A stretch of DNA of 64,000 nucleotides from contig JAWKKA010000009.1 in assembly GCA_041393495.1 (NCBI GenBank), positions 70,344-134,343 of the forward strand. Reading direction: 5' to 3'. Source of the stretch: RHKX01 sp041393495. Its GTDB lineage: Bacteria > Actinomycetota > Thermoleophilia > Solirubrobacterales > 70-9. Positions 24,164 to 32,604 of this stretch are shown here, piece after piece (the first letter of the stretch is position 1; each line of letters opens with the position of its first letter). The position numbers and the translations under genes are program-made. Under the pieces are notes generated by a model. The model saw nothing but the letters and a program-made list of their open reading frames with translations, did not search any database and was not told where the DNA came from.

Positions 24164-25993
24164 TCAGCGCCGTCGCGAGATCTCCAGCAACCGGTCGGCG
24201 CCGAGCTTCCGCCTGCGCGTCTCGCCGCCGCCGGGCCAGCGGACGACGAGCCGCCTGACCACCCTCGCGCCGCCGAGGCCGAAGTAGAGGCGGTAGTGGC
24301 CCTGGGAGTGGCGGGCGTCGTCGTTCTGGCCGACCCACTGGGTCAGCGTCCGACCGCCGCGGAGGCGGAGGCGGACGCTGGCGCCGATCGCCTCGCGGTT
24401 GCGGGAGGCGCCGGTCAGATCGACCTCGAGCCAGTGCCCGGCCCGGGTCACGTTGCGCTTGCGGATCACGTGGCTGACCGGCGAGAACTCGCGCTTCGAG
24501 GTCGCGATCAGCGGGTCGCGACGGCCGTCGTTGTCGTAGTCCATCCACTCGACGATCGCGTAGCCGGTGCGATGCATGTTCAGCTCGCCGGTCCGCACGA
24601 AGCGGTCGCGGCGGCGGTCCCAGCGGAAGAGGCCCTGCGGCGCGAGGCTGACGTCGAGGTGGCCGTCGTTGTCGTAGTCGACGAACGAGGCCGCGGCCGC
24701 CTCGGCGGGCAGGCCGAGGCGCGAGCGGACCGGATCGAGACGGCCGCCGCGGTTGGCGAGCAGGAAGACGCCGCCGCGCCCGGTCGCGAGGACGTCGAGG
24801 GTGCCGGAGTTGTCGAAGTCGCCGAGGGCGATCTGCTCGGCGTTCGCGGCGACCGGCACGGTGGCGACCCGGCGCCAGGCGCCGCCGAACGACTTCCAGT
24901 CCTCGATCCCCCGACCGGTCGAGACGAGCAGGGAGGGACGCGCGCCGCCGAGGTCGGCCCAGCGGTAGGCGGTGCCGACCACCGGCGGGCCGGGAACCTG
25001 GATGAAGCCGCCGCGGATCGTCTGCGCGAACAGCCGCGGTCCCTCGCCCTCGCAGGTCGTCAGCAGGTCGAGGTTCCCCTGGCCCTCGGCGTCGGCGTAG
25101 GCGGCGGAGCGGCCGCGGCACTCGGCCTTGACGATGCCGCTCGTGCCGATCGCGTCCGCGTAGCCTCCCGACGGTCCGGCGCCGGCGACGAGCAGCTGGT
25201 CGGTGACGTAGCCGAGGTAGCGCGGCGAGGCGATCCCGCCGCCGAGCCCCCCGGTCGCGACGAAGGCGTCCTGGTCGCGGTCGCCGGCGACGTCGGCGAA
25301 GGCGAGGGCGTGGCGGTCGCGGAGCTTGATCTGAAACAGCGGCGCCGGCGGCGAGACGGCCTCGGCGCCGACCTTGATCTCATCGGCGCCGACCGCGCCC
25401 GTCCCCGACTCGGCGAACTCGAACTGGATCGGCAGGTCGGCGAGGCCGTTCGACGCGAAGGTGACCTCGCCGCCGGGCGCGATCGTGAAGTCGATGAACG
25501 GCCGGTTGTTGACGTCGCGGCCGAGCGTCGCCGTCGCGGCCACCCGGGAGCGGATCGCCAGCCGCCGGGTCATCAGGCGGACCCGTCCCGACGCGGTGAT
25601 CCCGGTCGCCTCGAGGTGCAGGCGCCCGGCGTCGCCGGGCTCGTCGCTGGGCCAGATGTAGACGCCGGGCGCGGAGACGTCGGCGGGCGGGCGCAGCAGG
25701 TCGAGGCCCGGGTAGCGCTGGTCGGGGCCGAGGCCGATCCGGCCGCTGACGTCCCGGAACGAGCGGCCGCCCCGGTTGCGGAGAAACACCGAGCGGAACT
25801 TGTGATTGGTGGTGAAGATGTCCTGGCGGCCGTTCCGGTCGGGGTCGGCAACGCCGACGTCGAACAGCCGCTTGACGACGATCCGGGCGTTCGGCGCCGG
25901 AGCGAAGCGCGGCTTCGCCGCCGTCGCAGGCGCCGCGGCGAGCACCGCCGCGAGCACCGCGGTCGCGCCGATCTTCGCCAACCTCCACCCCAC
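24164..25993 (-). CDS. Secreted FG-GAP/VCBS repeat protein with ASPIC/UnbV C-terminus (CRTAC1-like)
   Basis: The 609-residue protein begins with a signal peptide (WRLAKIGATAVLAAVLAAAP, cleavage near ATAAKP). It has scattered FG-GAP-type calcium loops such as DPDRNGRQDIF, DFDNSGTLDVL, DYDNDGHLDVS and DYDNDGRRDPL. The C-terminal ASPIC/UnbV domain is recognised by the SRNREAIGASVRLRLRGG and RLVVRWPGGGE segments. Such proteins are extracellular beta-propellers of uncertain binding role. The GTG at 25993 starts the signal peptide. It is divergent from the sugar kinase gene, 44 bp apart. Confidence 0.85.
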   Translation of the reverse strand: MGWRLAKIGATAVLAAVLAAAPATAAKPRFAPAPNARIVVKRLFDVGVADPDRNGRQDIFTTNHKFRSVFLRNRGGRSFRDVSGRIGLGPDQRYPGLDLLRPPADVSAPGVYIWPSDEPGDAGRLHLEATGITASGRVRLMTRRLAIRSRVAATATLGRDVNNRPFIDFTIAPGGEVTFASNGLADLPIQFEFAESGTGAVGADEIKVGAEAVSPPAPLFQIKLRDRHALAFADVAGDRDQDAFVATGGLGGGIASPRYLGYVTDQLLVAGAGPSGGYADAIGTSGIVKAECRGRSAAYADAEGQGNLDLLTTCEGEGPRLFAQTIRGGFIQVPGPPVVGTAYRWADLGGARPSLLVSTGRGIEDWKSFGGAWRRVATVPVAANAEQIALGDFDNSGTLDVLATGRGGVFLLANRGGRLDPVRSRLGLPAEAAAASFVDYDNDGHLDVSLAPQGLFRWDRRRDRFVRTGELNMHRTGYAIVEWMDYDNDGRRDPLIATSKREFSPVSHVIRKRNVTRAGHWLEVDLTGASRNREAIGASVRLRLRGGRTLTQWVGQNDDARHSQGHYRLYFGLGGARVVRRLVVRWPGGGETRRRKLGADRLLEISRRR

Positions 25994-26037
25994 CCCAGGA
26001 AGCGTATTGGGCCGGGGGCGACCTACCCCGCGGTAGA

Positions 26038-26958
26038 GTGCCCGCGGCCGTGGCCCTGACTGTCGTCGGATCGATCGCCTTCGACGCCGTGCGGACCCCG
26101 TTCGGTGAGCGCGAGCGGATGCTCGGCGGCTCGGCGAGCCATTTCGCGCTCGCGGCGAGCTTCTTCACCGACGTTCGCGTCGTCGGCCCGGTCGGCGACG
26201 ACTTCGGTCCCGACGAGATCGGCGTCCTCGAGTCGCACGGGATCTCGACGGCCGACGTCGAGCGCGTCGCGGGCGGGCGGACCTTCTTCTGGCGTGGCCA
26301 CTACGACCACGACATGAACATCGCCCACACCGACGAGACCCAGCTCAACGTCTTCGCCGACTTCGTCCCGAAGCTCAACGAGGACAACCGGGCCGCCGAG
26401 ATGCTGTTCCTGGGCAACATCCAACCGCAGCTGCAGCGGCAGGTCCGGGAGGAGGCCGACGGCGCCCGCTTCGTGGCGCTCGACTCGATGAACCTCTGGA
26501 TTCAGACGGCGCGCGAGCCCCTGCTCGAGGTGATCGGGATGATCGATTGCGTCCTCCTCAACGACGCCGAGCTGCGGATGCTCACCGGGCAGCCCAACCT
26601 CGTCGTCGCCGCGCGCTCGATCATGGACCACGGGCCGTCGATCGTCGTCGTCAAGCGCGGCGAGTACGGCGCCGCCCTGTTCACCGGCAACGACACCTTC
26701 GCCATGCCCGCCCTCCCGATCGCCGAGGTTCGCGACCCGACCGGCGCCGGCGACTCCTTCGCCGGCGGCTTTCTCGGCTTCCTCGACGGGCTCGGCGCCC
26801 ACCGGCCCGGCAGCGGCGAGCTCCGGCGGGCGATGGTCCGCGGCTCCGCGATGGCGTCCTTCAACGTCGAGGACTTCGGCACCGACCGGGTCCGCCGCCT
26901 CGACCGCGACGAGATCGACGCCCGCGTCGCCGCCTTCAAGGACCTGACCCACTTCTGA
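26038..26958 (+). CDS. PfkB-family sugar or nucleoside kinase
   Basis: The 306-residue kinase has the two PfkB signatures: GGSASHFALAASFF near the N-terminus and DPTGAGDSFAGGFLG containing the catalytic Asp near residue 240. The VVGPVGDDFG and VLLNDAELRML segments fit ribokinase/adenosine-kinase relatives. The substrate cannot be assigned. The start is GTG 26038 (or GTG 26050). Just upstream is the short palindrome CTACC-ccgc-GGTAG at 26023-26036 followed by TAGAGT, a possible -10 box, so the mRNA may have a very short leader. Confidence 0.82.
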   Translation: MPAAVALTVVGSIAFDAVRTPFGERERMLGGSASHFALAASFFTDVRVVGPVGDDFGPDEIGVLESHGISTADVERVAGGRTFFWRGHYDHDMNIAHTDETQLNVFADFVPKLNEDNRAAEMLFLGNIQPQLQRQVREEADGARFVALDSMNLWIQTAREPLLEVIGMIDCVLLNDAELRMLTGQPNLVVAARSIMDHGPSIVVVKRGEYGAALFTGNDTFAMPALPIAEVRDPTGAGDSFAGGFLGFLDGLGAHRPGSGELRRAMVRGSAMASFNVEDFGTDRVRRLDRDEIDARVAAFKDLTHF

Positions 26959-27110
26959 GCGCCGCAGCGCTCCCGTGCGCCGCGGCGCTTTCGGGCGCCC
27001 GCGTCCGGCCTGACGGCGGGACAGCCCCTGTGGCAGCCGGCGCCGGGGCGGGGCGCCGGCGCCGGGATCGGCGCGATCCTCGCCGAGCGGGGCGAAAACC
27101 GGTTGCCGGG

Positions 27111-27138
27111 TTGCGGGAATCGCTTGCTGGGATACTAG
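27111..27138 (+). promoter_or_regulatory. Probable promoter of citrate synthase
   Basis: TTGCGG at 27111-27116 and TACTAG at 27133-27138 are separated by 16 bp, 37 bp before the GTG start. The -10 lies within GGGATACTAGTCCC, which is nearly palindromic and could also bind a regulator. A strong GAGGAGGGAG ribosome binding site follows before GTG 27175. Confidence 0.4.
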
Positions 27139-27174
27139 TCCCGACTGATTGGAGATCACCGAGGAGGGAGACAA

Positions 27175-28523
27175 GTGGCAGACACTCTCACCATCACCGA
27201 CAACCGCACGGGGAAGGCCTACGAGGTCGACATCACCGACGAGACGATCCGCGGCATGGATCTGCGCCAGATCAAGGTCGAAGAGGGCGACTTCGGGCTG
27301 ATGGCATACGACCCCGGCTACACGAACACGGCCTCATGCCGGTCGGCGATCACCTACATCGACGGCGAGGCGGGGATCCTCCAGCACCGCGGCTACCCGA
27401 TCGAGGACCTCTGCGCGAAGTCCTCATACCTCGAGGTGGCCTACCTACTGGTCTTCGGCGAGCTGCCGACCGGGCCGCAGCTCGAGCGCTGGGTCCACGA
27501 CGTCACCCACCACACCTTCGTCCATGAGGACATGAAGGCCTTCTACCGGGGCTTCCGCCACGACGCCCACCCGATGGGGATCCTGCTCGCCGGGGTCGGC
27601 GCGATGTCGACCTTCTATCCCGACGGCAAGCAGATCGGCGACGAGGAGGAGCGCTACATGGCGGCGATCCGGCTGGATCGCGAAGATGCCGACCCTCGCC
27701 GCCTTCTCCTACCGCCACAGCCTCGGCCTGCCCTACGTCTATCCCGACAACGACCTCGACTACGCCTCCAACTTCCTGGCGATGATGCGGCGGATGACCG
27801 AGATCGAGTACGCGCCGGATGAGCGGCTCGCGAAGGCGCTCGACGTCCTCTTCATCCTCCACGCCGACCACGAGCAGAACTGCTCGACGGCCGCGGTCCG
27901 CGCGGTCGGCTCCTCGCAGGTCGACCTGTACTCGGCGGCAGCCGGCGTGGCGGCGCTCGCCGGCCGCCGCACGGCGGTGCCAACGAGGCGGTGCTGCGGA
28001 TGCTGCGCCGGATCGAGAAGGTCGAGAACGTCCCCGACTTCCTCGCGGGGCGTCAAGAACTGGGCGTGAGGAGAAGCTGATGGGCTTCGGCCACCGCGTC
28101 TACAAGAACTACGACCCGCGGGCGCGGATCATCAAAAAGCACGTCGACGAGGTGCTGGCGCTGACCGGCGACAACCCGCTGCTCGACATCGCCACCGAGC
28201 TCGAGAAGCGGGCGCTCGACGACGAGTACTTCACATCGCGGAAGCTCTACCCGAACGTCGACTACTACTCGGGGCTGATCTACGAGGCGCTCGCGATCCC
28301 GAGCGAGATGTTCACGGTGATCTTCGCGATCCCGCGAACCTCCGGCTGGATCGCCCAGTGGATGGAGATGCACGGCGACCCCGAGCAGAAGATCGCCCGG
28401 CCGCGGCAGATCTACACCGGCTACCGCGACCGCAGCTACGTCGAGGTCGGCGACCGCGAGGGGCCGGAGAAGATCACCGGCCCGCCGGCGCGGCGGCCGG
28501 TGCGGGCGCGGCGCGGCGCTTAG
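27175..28523 (+). pseudogene. gltA: Citrate synthase with three to four frame breaks
   Basis: Citrate synthase sequence continues across the whole span but in changing frames: TITDNRTGKAYEVDITDETI and RSAITYIDGEAGILQHRGYP in the first, MPTLAAFSYRHSLGLPYVYP and FILHADHEQNCSTAAVR in the second, and MGFGHRVYKNYDPRARIIKK to the C-terminus in the third. Breaks fall at about 27672-27675 (extra G), 27963-27968 (one base missing, right at the conserved L-H-G-G-A-N-E active-site loop), 28047-28051 (extra G) and about 28058-28063. Undamaged it would be about 430-450 residues, the normal size, and make citrate from acetyl-CoA and oxaloacetate. All breaks are single bases in G/C runs, so consensus errors are as likely as true decay. 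Confidence 0.85.
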
Positions 28524-29752
28524 CCGGCGATCGATCCCGCGCCCGCGCCTGCCCGGGGGCTCGGCAGCGATCGCCTGGCGCCGATCGCGGAGGCGGCGGC
28601 GAGGGCGAGGAAGGCGACGATCGCCACCTCGCTCGTGACCCCGCCCCAGCGCCACGCCTCGATGCTGCCGAGCTCGCCGCCGAGCAGCCGCGCCACGAGC
28701 CCGATGTGGAGCAGGGCCAGCGGCGCGTAGAAGCTCGGACGGTAGGGAAGCGCGACGCCGAGCACCGCCGGGACGATGACCGGCGCGTGGGCGAAGACCA
28801 TCGAGAAGACGAAGCCGATGAAGATCGCGTGGACCATCGCGTCGTAGGCGAAGCCGGCGCCGAGCAGGTCGCCCTGGACGAGCCAGACGACGCCGCCGAC
28901 CGCGAGCCAGACGTAGCCGCAGAGCAGCGCCACGGCCATGTAGCGCGTCGCCCCGGGAACCCGGATCGTGCGGCGCGCGACGTCGTAGCGGGCCAGCCAG
29001 AGCGCCTGCCCGAGCAGCCCGGCACCGGCGAGGCGGACCCCGGCGACGGGGTCGGCGAGGACGAGGAGCGCGCCGGCGGCGAAGGCGAGCACGGGGATCA
29101 GAAGCAGCAGCCGGGCGCTCGCTGGCGGGCGCCGCAGACGCGAGAGCTCGAGGCGCTCGCCGACGATCGTCAGGACCAGGAAGGCGGCGAGCAGCGGCAC
29201 GACCCGGCTGATCTCGGCGCCGGCCAGCCAGGCGATCGCGCCGGCCGCCCAGGCGGCTGCCCCAAGCCCCATGATCGCGTTGTGCATCGCGGGCGCCAGG
29301 CGATAGACGGCGACGGATACCGCGGTGAGCGCCAGCCCGGCGACCGCGAGCAGGGCCTGGCCGGCGGCGAGCGGCAGCCCGAGAAGCAGCCACAGCGCCC
29401 CCGCGCCGGCGGCGGCCGGGGCCAGGTAGGGCCACCGGCGGCGCAGCGCGACGGCCCGCTCGAGGCCGATCTGGGTGCCGAGGAACCCGAGCACGAGCAG
29501 CGGGCCGTGCAGGCCCGCCAGCGCCGGACGCAGCTCCGGCACGTCGAGCCCGAGCCGCAGGAGCCCCGCCCAGAGCCCTGCCAGCAACGCCACGAGCGCG
29601 AGGGCGAGGAGCGGCAGGCGGCGCACGAGCCGCGAGGGGGCCCGCCGGGGAGCGGCCACGCCGACGGGCGGCGCCTCGGCGGCGGAGCCGGCGACGGCGC
29701 TGAAGCCGGCGGCGGCGGACGGCGACGGCCCGGCTTCGCTCAGCTCGCCCAC
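28520..29752 (-). CDS. NnrS-like polytopic membrane protein
   Basis: The 410-residue protein has about 12 hydrophobic segments, with conserved-looking histidines inside helices: LAGLHGPLLVLGFLGTQIG, RLAPAMHNAIMG and the late MVHAIFIGFVFSMVFAHAP followed by VIVPAVLG. The last segment matches the NnrS family, heme/copper membrane proteins linked to nitric-oxide stress and denitrification. The downstream position after DUF2249 and DUF59 genes is typical for that context. GTG 29752 with GAGGAG upstream is preferred; it overlaps the DUF59 gene by 13 bp. Its stop overlaps the convergent citrate synthase end by 4 bp. Confidence 0.72.
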   Translation of the reverse strand: MGELSEAGPSPSAAAGFSAVAGSAAEAPPVGVAAPRRAPSRLVRRLPLLALALVALLAGLWAGLLRLGLDVPELRPALAGLHGPLLVLGFLGTQIGLERAVALRRRWPYLAPAAAGAGALWLLLGLPLAAGQALLAVAGLALTAVSVAVYRLAPAMHNAIMGLGAAAWAAGAIAWLAGAEISRVVPLLAAFLVLTIVGERLELSRLRRPPASARLLLLIPVLAFAAGALLVLADPVAGVRLAGAGLLGQALWLARYDVARRTIRVPGATRYMAVALLCGYVWLAVGGVVWLVQGDLLGAGFAYDAMVHAIFIGFVFSMVFAHAPVIVPAVLGVALPYRPSFYAPLALLHIGLVARLLGGELGSIEAWRWGGVTSEVAIVAFLALAAASAIGARRSLPSPRAGAGAGSIAG

Positions 29753-30087
29753 CCGAGCTCCTCGCGGGCGAGCGCACTCATCTGCTCCGGGTCCCAGGGC
29801 GGCTCGTAGGTGAGCTCGACCGTGACCTCGGCAAGCCCCGGCAACTGCCACAGGCAGGCGCGGATCTCGTCCTCGATGTAGCTCGAAAGCGGGCAGGCCG
29901 GCGTCGTCACGGTGAACCGCACGTGGGCCACGTTCCCATCCACCTCGACCCCGCGCAACAGGCCGAGCTCGACGATGTCGATCCCGATCTCGGGATCGAT
30001 CACCGCATGCAGGAGCTCGCGGATCGTCTCCGGGCTCGGCGCGTCGGCGAGGACGTCGATCGGGTTCGGCGGACGGGCGGCGCTCAC
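29740..30087 (-). CDS. DUF59/MIP18-family Fe-S assembly-type protein
   Basis: The 115-residue protein has the DUF59 features: HAVIDPEIGIDIVELGLLRG, the THFTVTTPACPLSSYI-type loop (here RFTVTTPACPLSSYIEDEI) with its conserved cysteine, and the WxLPGLAEVTVELTYEPPW end. Relatives (SufT, PaaD N-domain, MIP18) help mature Fe-S proteins. In this gene order, after DUF2249 and before an NnrS-like gene, it probably supports repair or maturation of Fe-S enzymes under nitrosative stress (inference). GTG 30087. Confidence 0.85.
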   Translation of the reverse strand: MSAARPPNPIDVLADAPSPETIRELLHAVIDPEIGIDIVELGLLRGVEVDGNVAHVRFTVTTPACPLSSYIEDEIRACLWQLPGLAEVTVELTYEPPWDPEQMSALAREELGWAS

Positions 30088-30118
30088 GGGTTCGGCACCG
30101 TCCCCGCAGCCCCGCCCC

Positions 30119-30379
30119 TCACGCCGCCGGTTCGCCGGCGCGACCGATCCGGACGCGCCAGACTTCCGGCCCCTGCTCCAGGTAGTCCCAGCTGAAGGCG
30201 CCCTGGTGCTCGGCCTCGAACTGGTAGTAGAGCGGCTTCGGGTCGTGATCGTTGACGAGAACGAACGCGGCGCCGGGCGCCAACTGCTCCCAGGTGTCGA
30301 AGATCAGCTCGTGGCGCCGTGCCGGCGGCTCGGCACGCACGTCGAGGTCGACGACGGCGGGTTCGGTGGAATCGGGCAT
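30119..30379 (-). CDS. DUF2249 domain protein
   Basis: The 86-residue protein is a single DUF2249 domain: VVDLDVRAEPPARRHELIFD, LAPGAAFVLVNDHDPKPLYY, and the closing WRVRIGRAG strand. The DHDPKPL(Y)YQF motif is diagnostic. DUF2249 is often found with hemerythrin-like or NO-related genes; biochemical role unsettled. ATG 30379 has the strong AAGGAGG site 7-8 bp upstream, so it is preferred over ATG 30430, which would fall within the upstream direct repeats. Confidence 0.88.
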   Translation of the reverse strand: MPDSTEPAVVDLDVRAEPPARRHELIFDTWEQLAPGAAFVLVNDHDPKPLYYQFEAEHQGAFSWDYLEQGPEVWRVRIGRAGEPAA

Positions 30380-30393
30380 CTCGGGCCTCCTTG

Positions 30394-30457
30394 GTATCAC
30401 GACGGCTCCATGGCCAGCCCTCGTATTCATGACGGCTCCATGGCGGCTCCATTTATA
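30394..30457 (-). promoter_or_regulatory. Direct repeats and promoter before the DUF2249-DUF59-NnrS group
   Basis: On the plus strand GACGGCTCCATGGC occurs at 30401-30414 and 30431-30444, 30 bp apart, each preceded by GTAT(T)CA(C/T). A third partial copy, GGCTCCAT, follows at 30444-30451. Beside them, TATAAA on the minus strand (30452-30457) looks like a -10 box for the cluster. The repeats would lie in the 5' leader or over the promoter, spaced about three helical turns apart, as expected for cooperative regulator binding. The regulator is unknown. Confidence 0.45.
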
Positions 30458-30503
30458 ACACTATGCGTGGGGAAAATCGGGCCGCCCGGCCTCCCGACCC
30501 GCT

Positions 30504-30549
30504 CGCTGGGGCGCACCGCGACGGATATCCGGCGCAGCCCACCCCAGCG
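30504..30549. repeat. 46-bp palindromic element, copy C
   Basis: CGCTGGGG at 30504-30511 and CCCCAGCG at 30542-30549 are exact inverted arms; the centre has GGATATCCGGCG. Its length is identical to copies A and B about 11-12 kb away, yet there is no nuclease gene beside it. Confidence 0.85.
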
Positions 30550-30558
30550 ATCCACCTC

Positions 30559-30611
30559 GCTGGATCGTTCCGGCTCAGAGCGGGTACCCGGCGGCGCAGC
30601 CCACCCCAGCG
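30559..30611. repeat. Degenerate palindromic element, copy D
   Basis: The right half (GGGTACCCGGCG, then GCGCAGCCCACCCCAGCGAT) matches copy C almost exactly, but the left arm is reduced to CGCTGG and the element is 53 bp long. C and D are in direct orientation, 9 bp apart, suggesting local duplication and decay. Confidence 0.65.
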
Positions 30612-30659
30612 ATTCCCGTCCGGCGCCCGTTCGGGCGCCTGAGAACGCGCGGGCCGGCC

Positions 30660-31721
30660 TCAGAGCCTGACGCCGACCAGCGTCGGCTCGACGGCGAGGG
30701 TGACGCCGAAGGCGGCGCGCACGCCATCGCGGAGCTCGCGCGCCAGCTCGATCAGCTCGGCGGTCGTCGCGCCGCCGCGATTGACGATGGCGAGGGTGTG
30801 CTTGGCGGAGACGCCGACGGCCCCGGTCCCGTAGCCGCGGCGGAACCCGGCCCGTTCGATCAGCCAGGCCGCCGACGTCTTGACGCCGCCGCCGGGCTCC
30901 GGCCAGGCCGGCGGCCGCGCTCCGGGCCCGAGGCGGGCTGCGGCTCGCCGCTCGAGCTCGCGGAAGTCGGCGTCAGCGAGGATCGGGTTCGTGAAGAAGG
31001 ACCCGGCGCTGACCGAGTCGGGGTCGGCGGGATCGACGAGCATGCCCTTCGCGCGCCGCAATGCCAGGACCGCCTCGCGGACCGCGGCGAGCGGCGGCCG
31101 GGCCCCGGGCTCGACGCCGAGCTCGGCGGCGAGCTGGCCGTAGGTGATCGGCAGGCCGGCGGGGGTCGCGTCGAGCTCCAGCGCGACCGCGAGGATCACG
31201 AACCGGGCTGATCGCTTGAAGGCGCTCGAGCGGTAGGCGAAAGCGCAACGCTCGCGATCGAGGGTGACCGCCCTGCCCGCCTCGCGGTCGTATGCGCTCA
31301 CCGAGACGAGCGTGGACGCGATCTCCTGGCCGTAGGCGCCGATGTTCTGGATCGGGCCGGCGCCCGTCGAGCCCGGGATCCCCGAGAGGCATTCGATCCC
31401 GGCCAGGCCGTCGGCGACGGAGCGGGCGACCAGCCCATCCCAGGGCTCGCCGGCGGCGACCGTGAGGCGAACGCGGTCGCCGACGCGGACGACGTCGAGC
31501 CCCCGCGTCGCCACGTGAACCGCGACGCCGTCGAAGCCGGAGTCGCCGACCACCAGGTTCGAGCCGCCGGCGATCACCAGGACCGGCTCCCCCGCCCGGT
31601 CGGCGGCGCTCACCGCAGCGATCAGCTCCGCGGAGCTCGTGGCCTCGACGAGCCGCCGCGCCGGGCCACCGAGGCGCAGCGTCGTCAACTCGGCCAGCGG
31701 TACGTCTTCGCGGGCGGGCAT
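30660..31721 (-). CDS. murB: UDP-N-acetylenolpyruvoylglucosamine reductase
   Basis: The 353-residue flavoenzyme completes UDP-MurNAc synthesis for peptidoglycan. It has the FAD-binding VIAGGSNLVVGD motif, GIPGSTGAGPIQNIGAYGQE, the catalytic arginine region FAYRSSAFKR, the SAGSFFTNP serine that protonates the substrate, the AAWLIERAGFRRG segment and a C-terminal VEPTLVG glutamate. ATG 31721 starts the conserved domain; the region upstream is shared with the divergent small gene at 31849. Confidence 0.93.
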   Translation of the reverse strand: MPAREDVPLAELTTLRLGGPARRLVEATSSAELIAAVSAADRAGEPVLVIAGGSNLVVGDSGFDGVAVHVATRGLDVVRVGDRVRLTVAAGEPWDGLVARSVADGLAGIECLSGIPGSTGAGPIQNIGAYGQEIASTLVSVSAYDREAGRAVTLDRERCAFAYRSSAFKRSARFVILAVALELDATPAGLPITYGQLAAELGVEPGARPPLAAVREAVLALRRAKGMLVDPADPDSVSAGSFFTNPILADADFRELERRAAARLGPGARPPAWPEPGGGVKTSAAWLIERAGFRRGYGTGAVGVSAKHTLAIVNRGGATTAELIELARELRDGVRAAFGVTLAVEPTLVGVRL

Positions 31722-31848
31722 CGCCGGCAAGCCTACGAAGCCGGGCGTAGTCGCCGTCGTCGCGGGGCGGCCGGCATCGCCGACGGGTGCCGCGAAGCCG
31801 GTGCTGTCCGCCGTCGCCGACGGGGCGGCGGCGGTAGCCTCGTTCGTC

Positions 31849-32196
31849 GTGTTCAGGCTCACGGTCAGAAACGGGCCGAAGGTCTCCCGCGAGAAGCACG
31901 AGAGCCTCGCCGGGGCGGTTTCCGCGCTGCGCGCGCACACCGAGCGGATTCGCGCCGAGGGCGATCTGCCGGCCGTCTCGATGTTCCGCACCTACGAGCC
32001 CGGCGACCGCGTCCACGCCCGGCTCGAGATCTCGACCGGCGGCGTCTTCCGCAGCCGCGATGCCGGGATCGACGTGATGGGCGACGGCGGGCTGGTGCCG
32101 TTCCGGGGTGGCGTCTTCCGCAAGGAGATCGAGCGCGACGCCGGCGAGGGCGCCTTCGATGCGGTCGAGCGCGCCCTCGCCGAGGTCGCGCGATGA
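31849..32196 (+). CDS. Conserved hypothetical protein, 115 residues
   Basis: I do not recognise a family. The start is GTG 31849, which begins VFRLTVRNGPKVSREKHESL. The protein alternates strands and helices (an amphipathic ALRAHTERI helix, then DRVHARLEISTGGVFRSRDAG), ends with a helix (FDAVERALAEVAR) and has no membrane segment. It overlaps the next gene by 4 bp in the ATGA arrangement and is divergent from murB with 127 bp between them. Codon use matches its neighbours, so it is likely real. Confidence 0.6.
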   Translation: MFRLTVRNGPKVSREKHESLAGAVSALRAHTERIRAEGDLPAVSMFRTYEPGDRVHARLEISTGGVFRSRDAGIDVMGDGGLVPFRGGVFRKEIERDAGEGAFDAVERALAEVAR

Positions 32197-32600
32197 AAGC
32201 CGGCAGCGGCCATGGGGACGGGGGCGGCGGCCACGGAAACGCCGGCAGCGGTGGCGGGCAGGGGCAGGCCGGCAGCGGCCGCGGGCACGGGCACTCGGAG
32301 CGGGGCGGCAAGGCCGTCGGCCGCCGCGTCCGGTTGCCGCGCGGGGCCGAGCGGCCGATCACCGTCTTCATCAACGGCACCGAGCAGGTCGAGGGGGTCG
32401 ACTACGAGATCGCCGACGGCGTCGTCAGCTTCCGCGAGCCGATCATGAAGGAGGACCTCCGCCAGCTCGGTGCCGTCCGCAAGATCGTGCTCGGCCTCGG
32501 CCTCGTCGGCTCCTACCAGAAGCACGAGGTCGTCGACGTCCAATACGTGATCGACGGCCGGACGCAGCTCGCCTCCGACCTCGACGTGATCGCCGACTGA
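32193..32600 (+). CDS. Hypothetical protein with Gly/His-rich N-terminus, 135 residues
   Basis: The first 40 residues are almost all Gly, Ser, His, Gln and Ala (AGSGHGDGGGGHGNAGSGGG), with five histidines in pairs such as GHGH. The remaining 90 form a compact domain with VFINGTEQVEGVDYEIADG and a KIVLGLGLVGSYQKHEVVDV segment. I cannot name the family. The His-rich part could bind metal (inference). Translation is coupled to the previous gene by an ATGA overlap. It converges on an acyl-CoA dehydrogenase gene 5 bp away. Confidence 0.6.
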   Translation: MKAGSGHGDGGGGHGNAGSGGGQGQAGSGRGHGHSERGGKAVGRRVRLPRGAERPITVFINGTEQVEGVDYEIADGVVSFREPIMKEDLRQLGAVRKIVLGLGLVGSYQKHEVVDVQYVIDGRTQLASDLDVIAD

Positions 32601-32604
32601 CGGT

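Noticed and set aside
23195..26059. Long plus-strand open frame across the quinone reductase and FG-GAP genes
   Set aside because: It spans two well-supported minus-strand genes, shows low-complexity composition and has no recognisable domain; high GC content keeps it open.
31321..32100. Upstream extension of murB to an ATG at 31991
   Set aside because: It would add 90 residues of low complexity and overlap the divergent gene at 31849; the MurB domain begins at ATG 31721.
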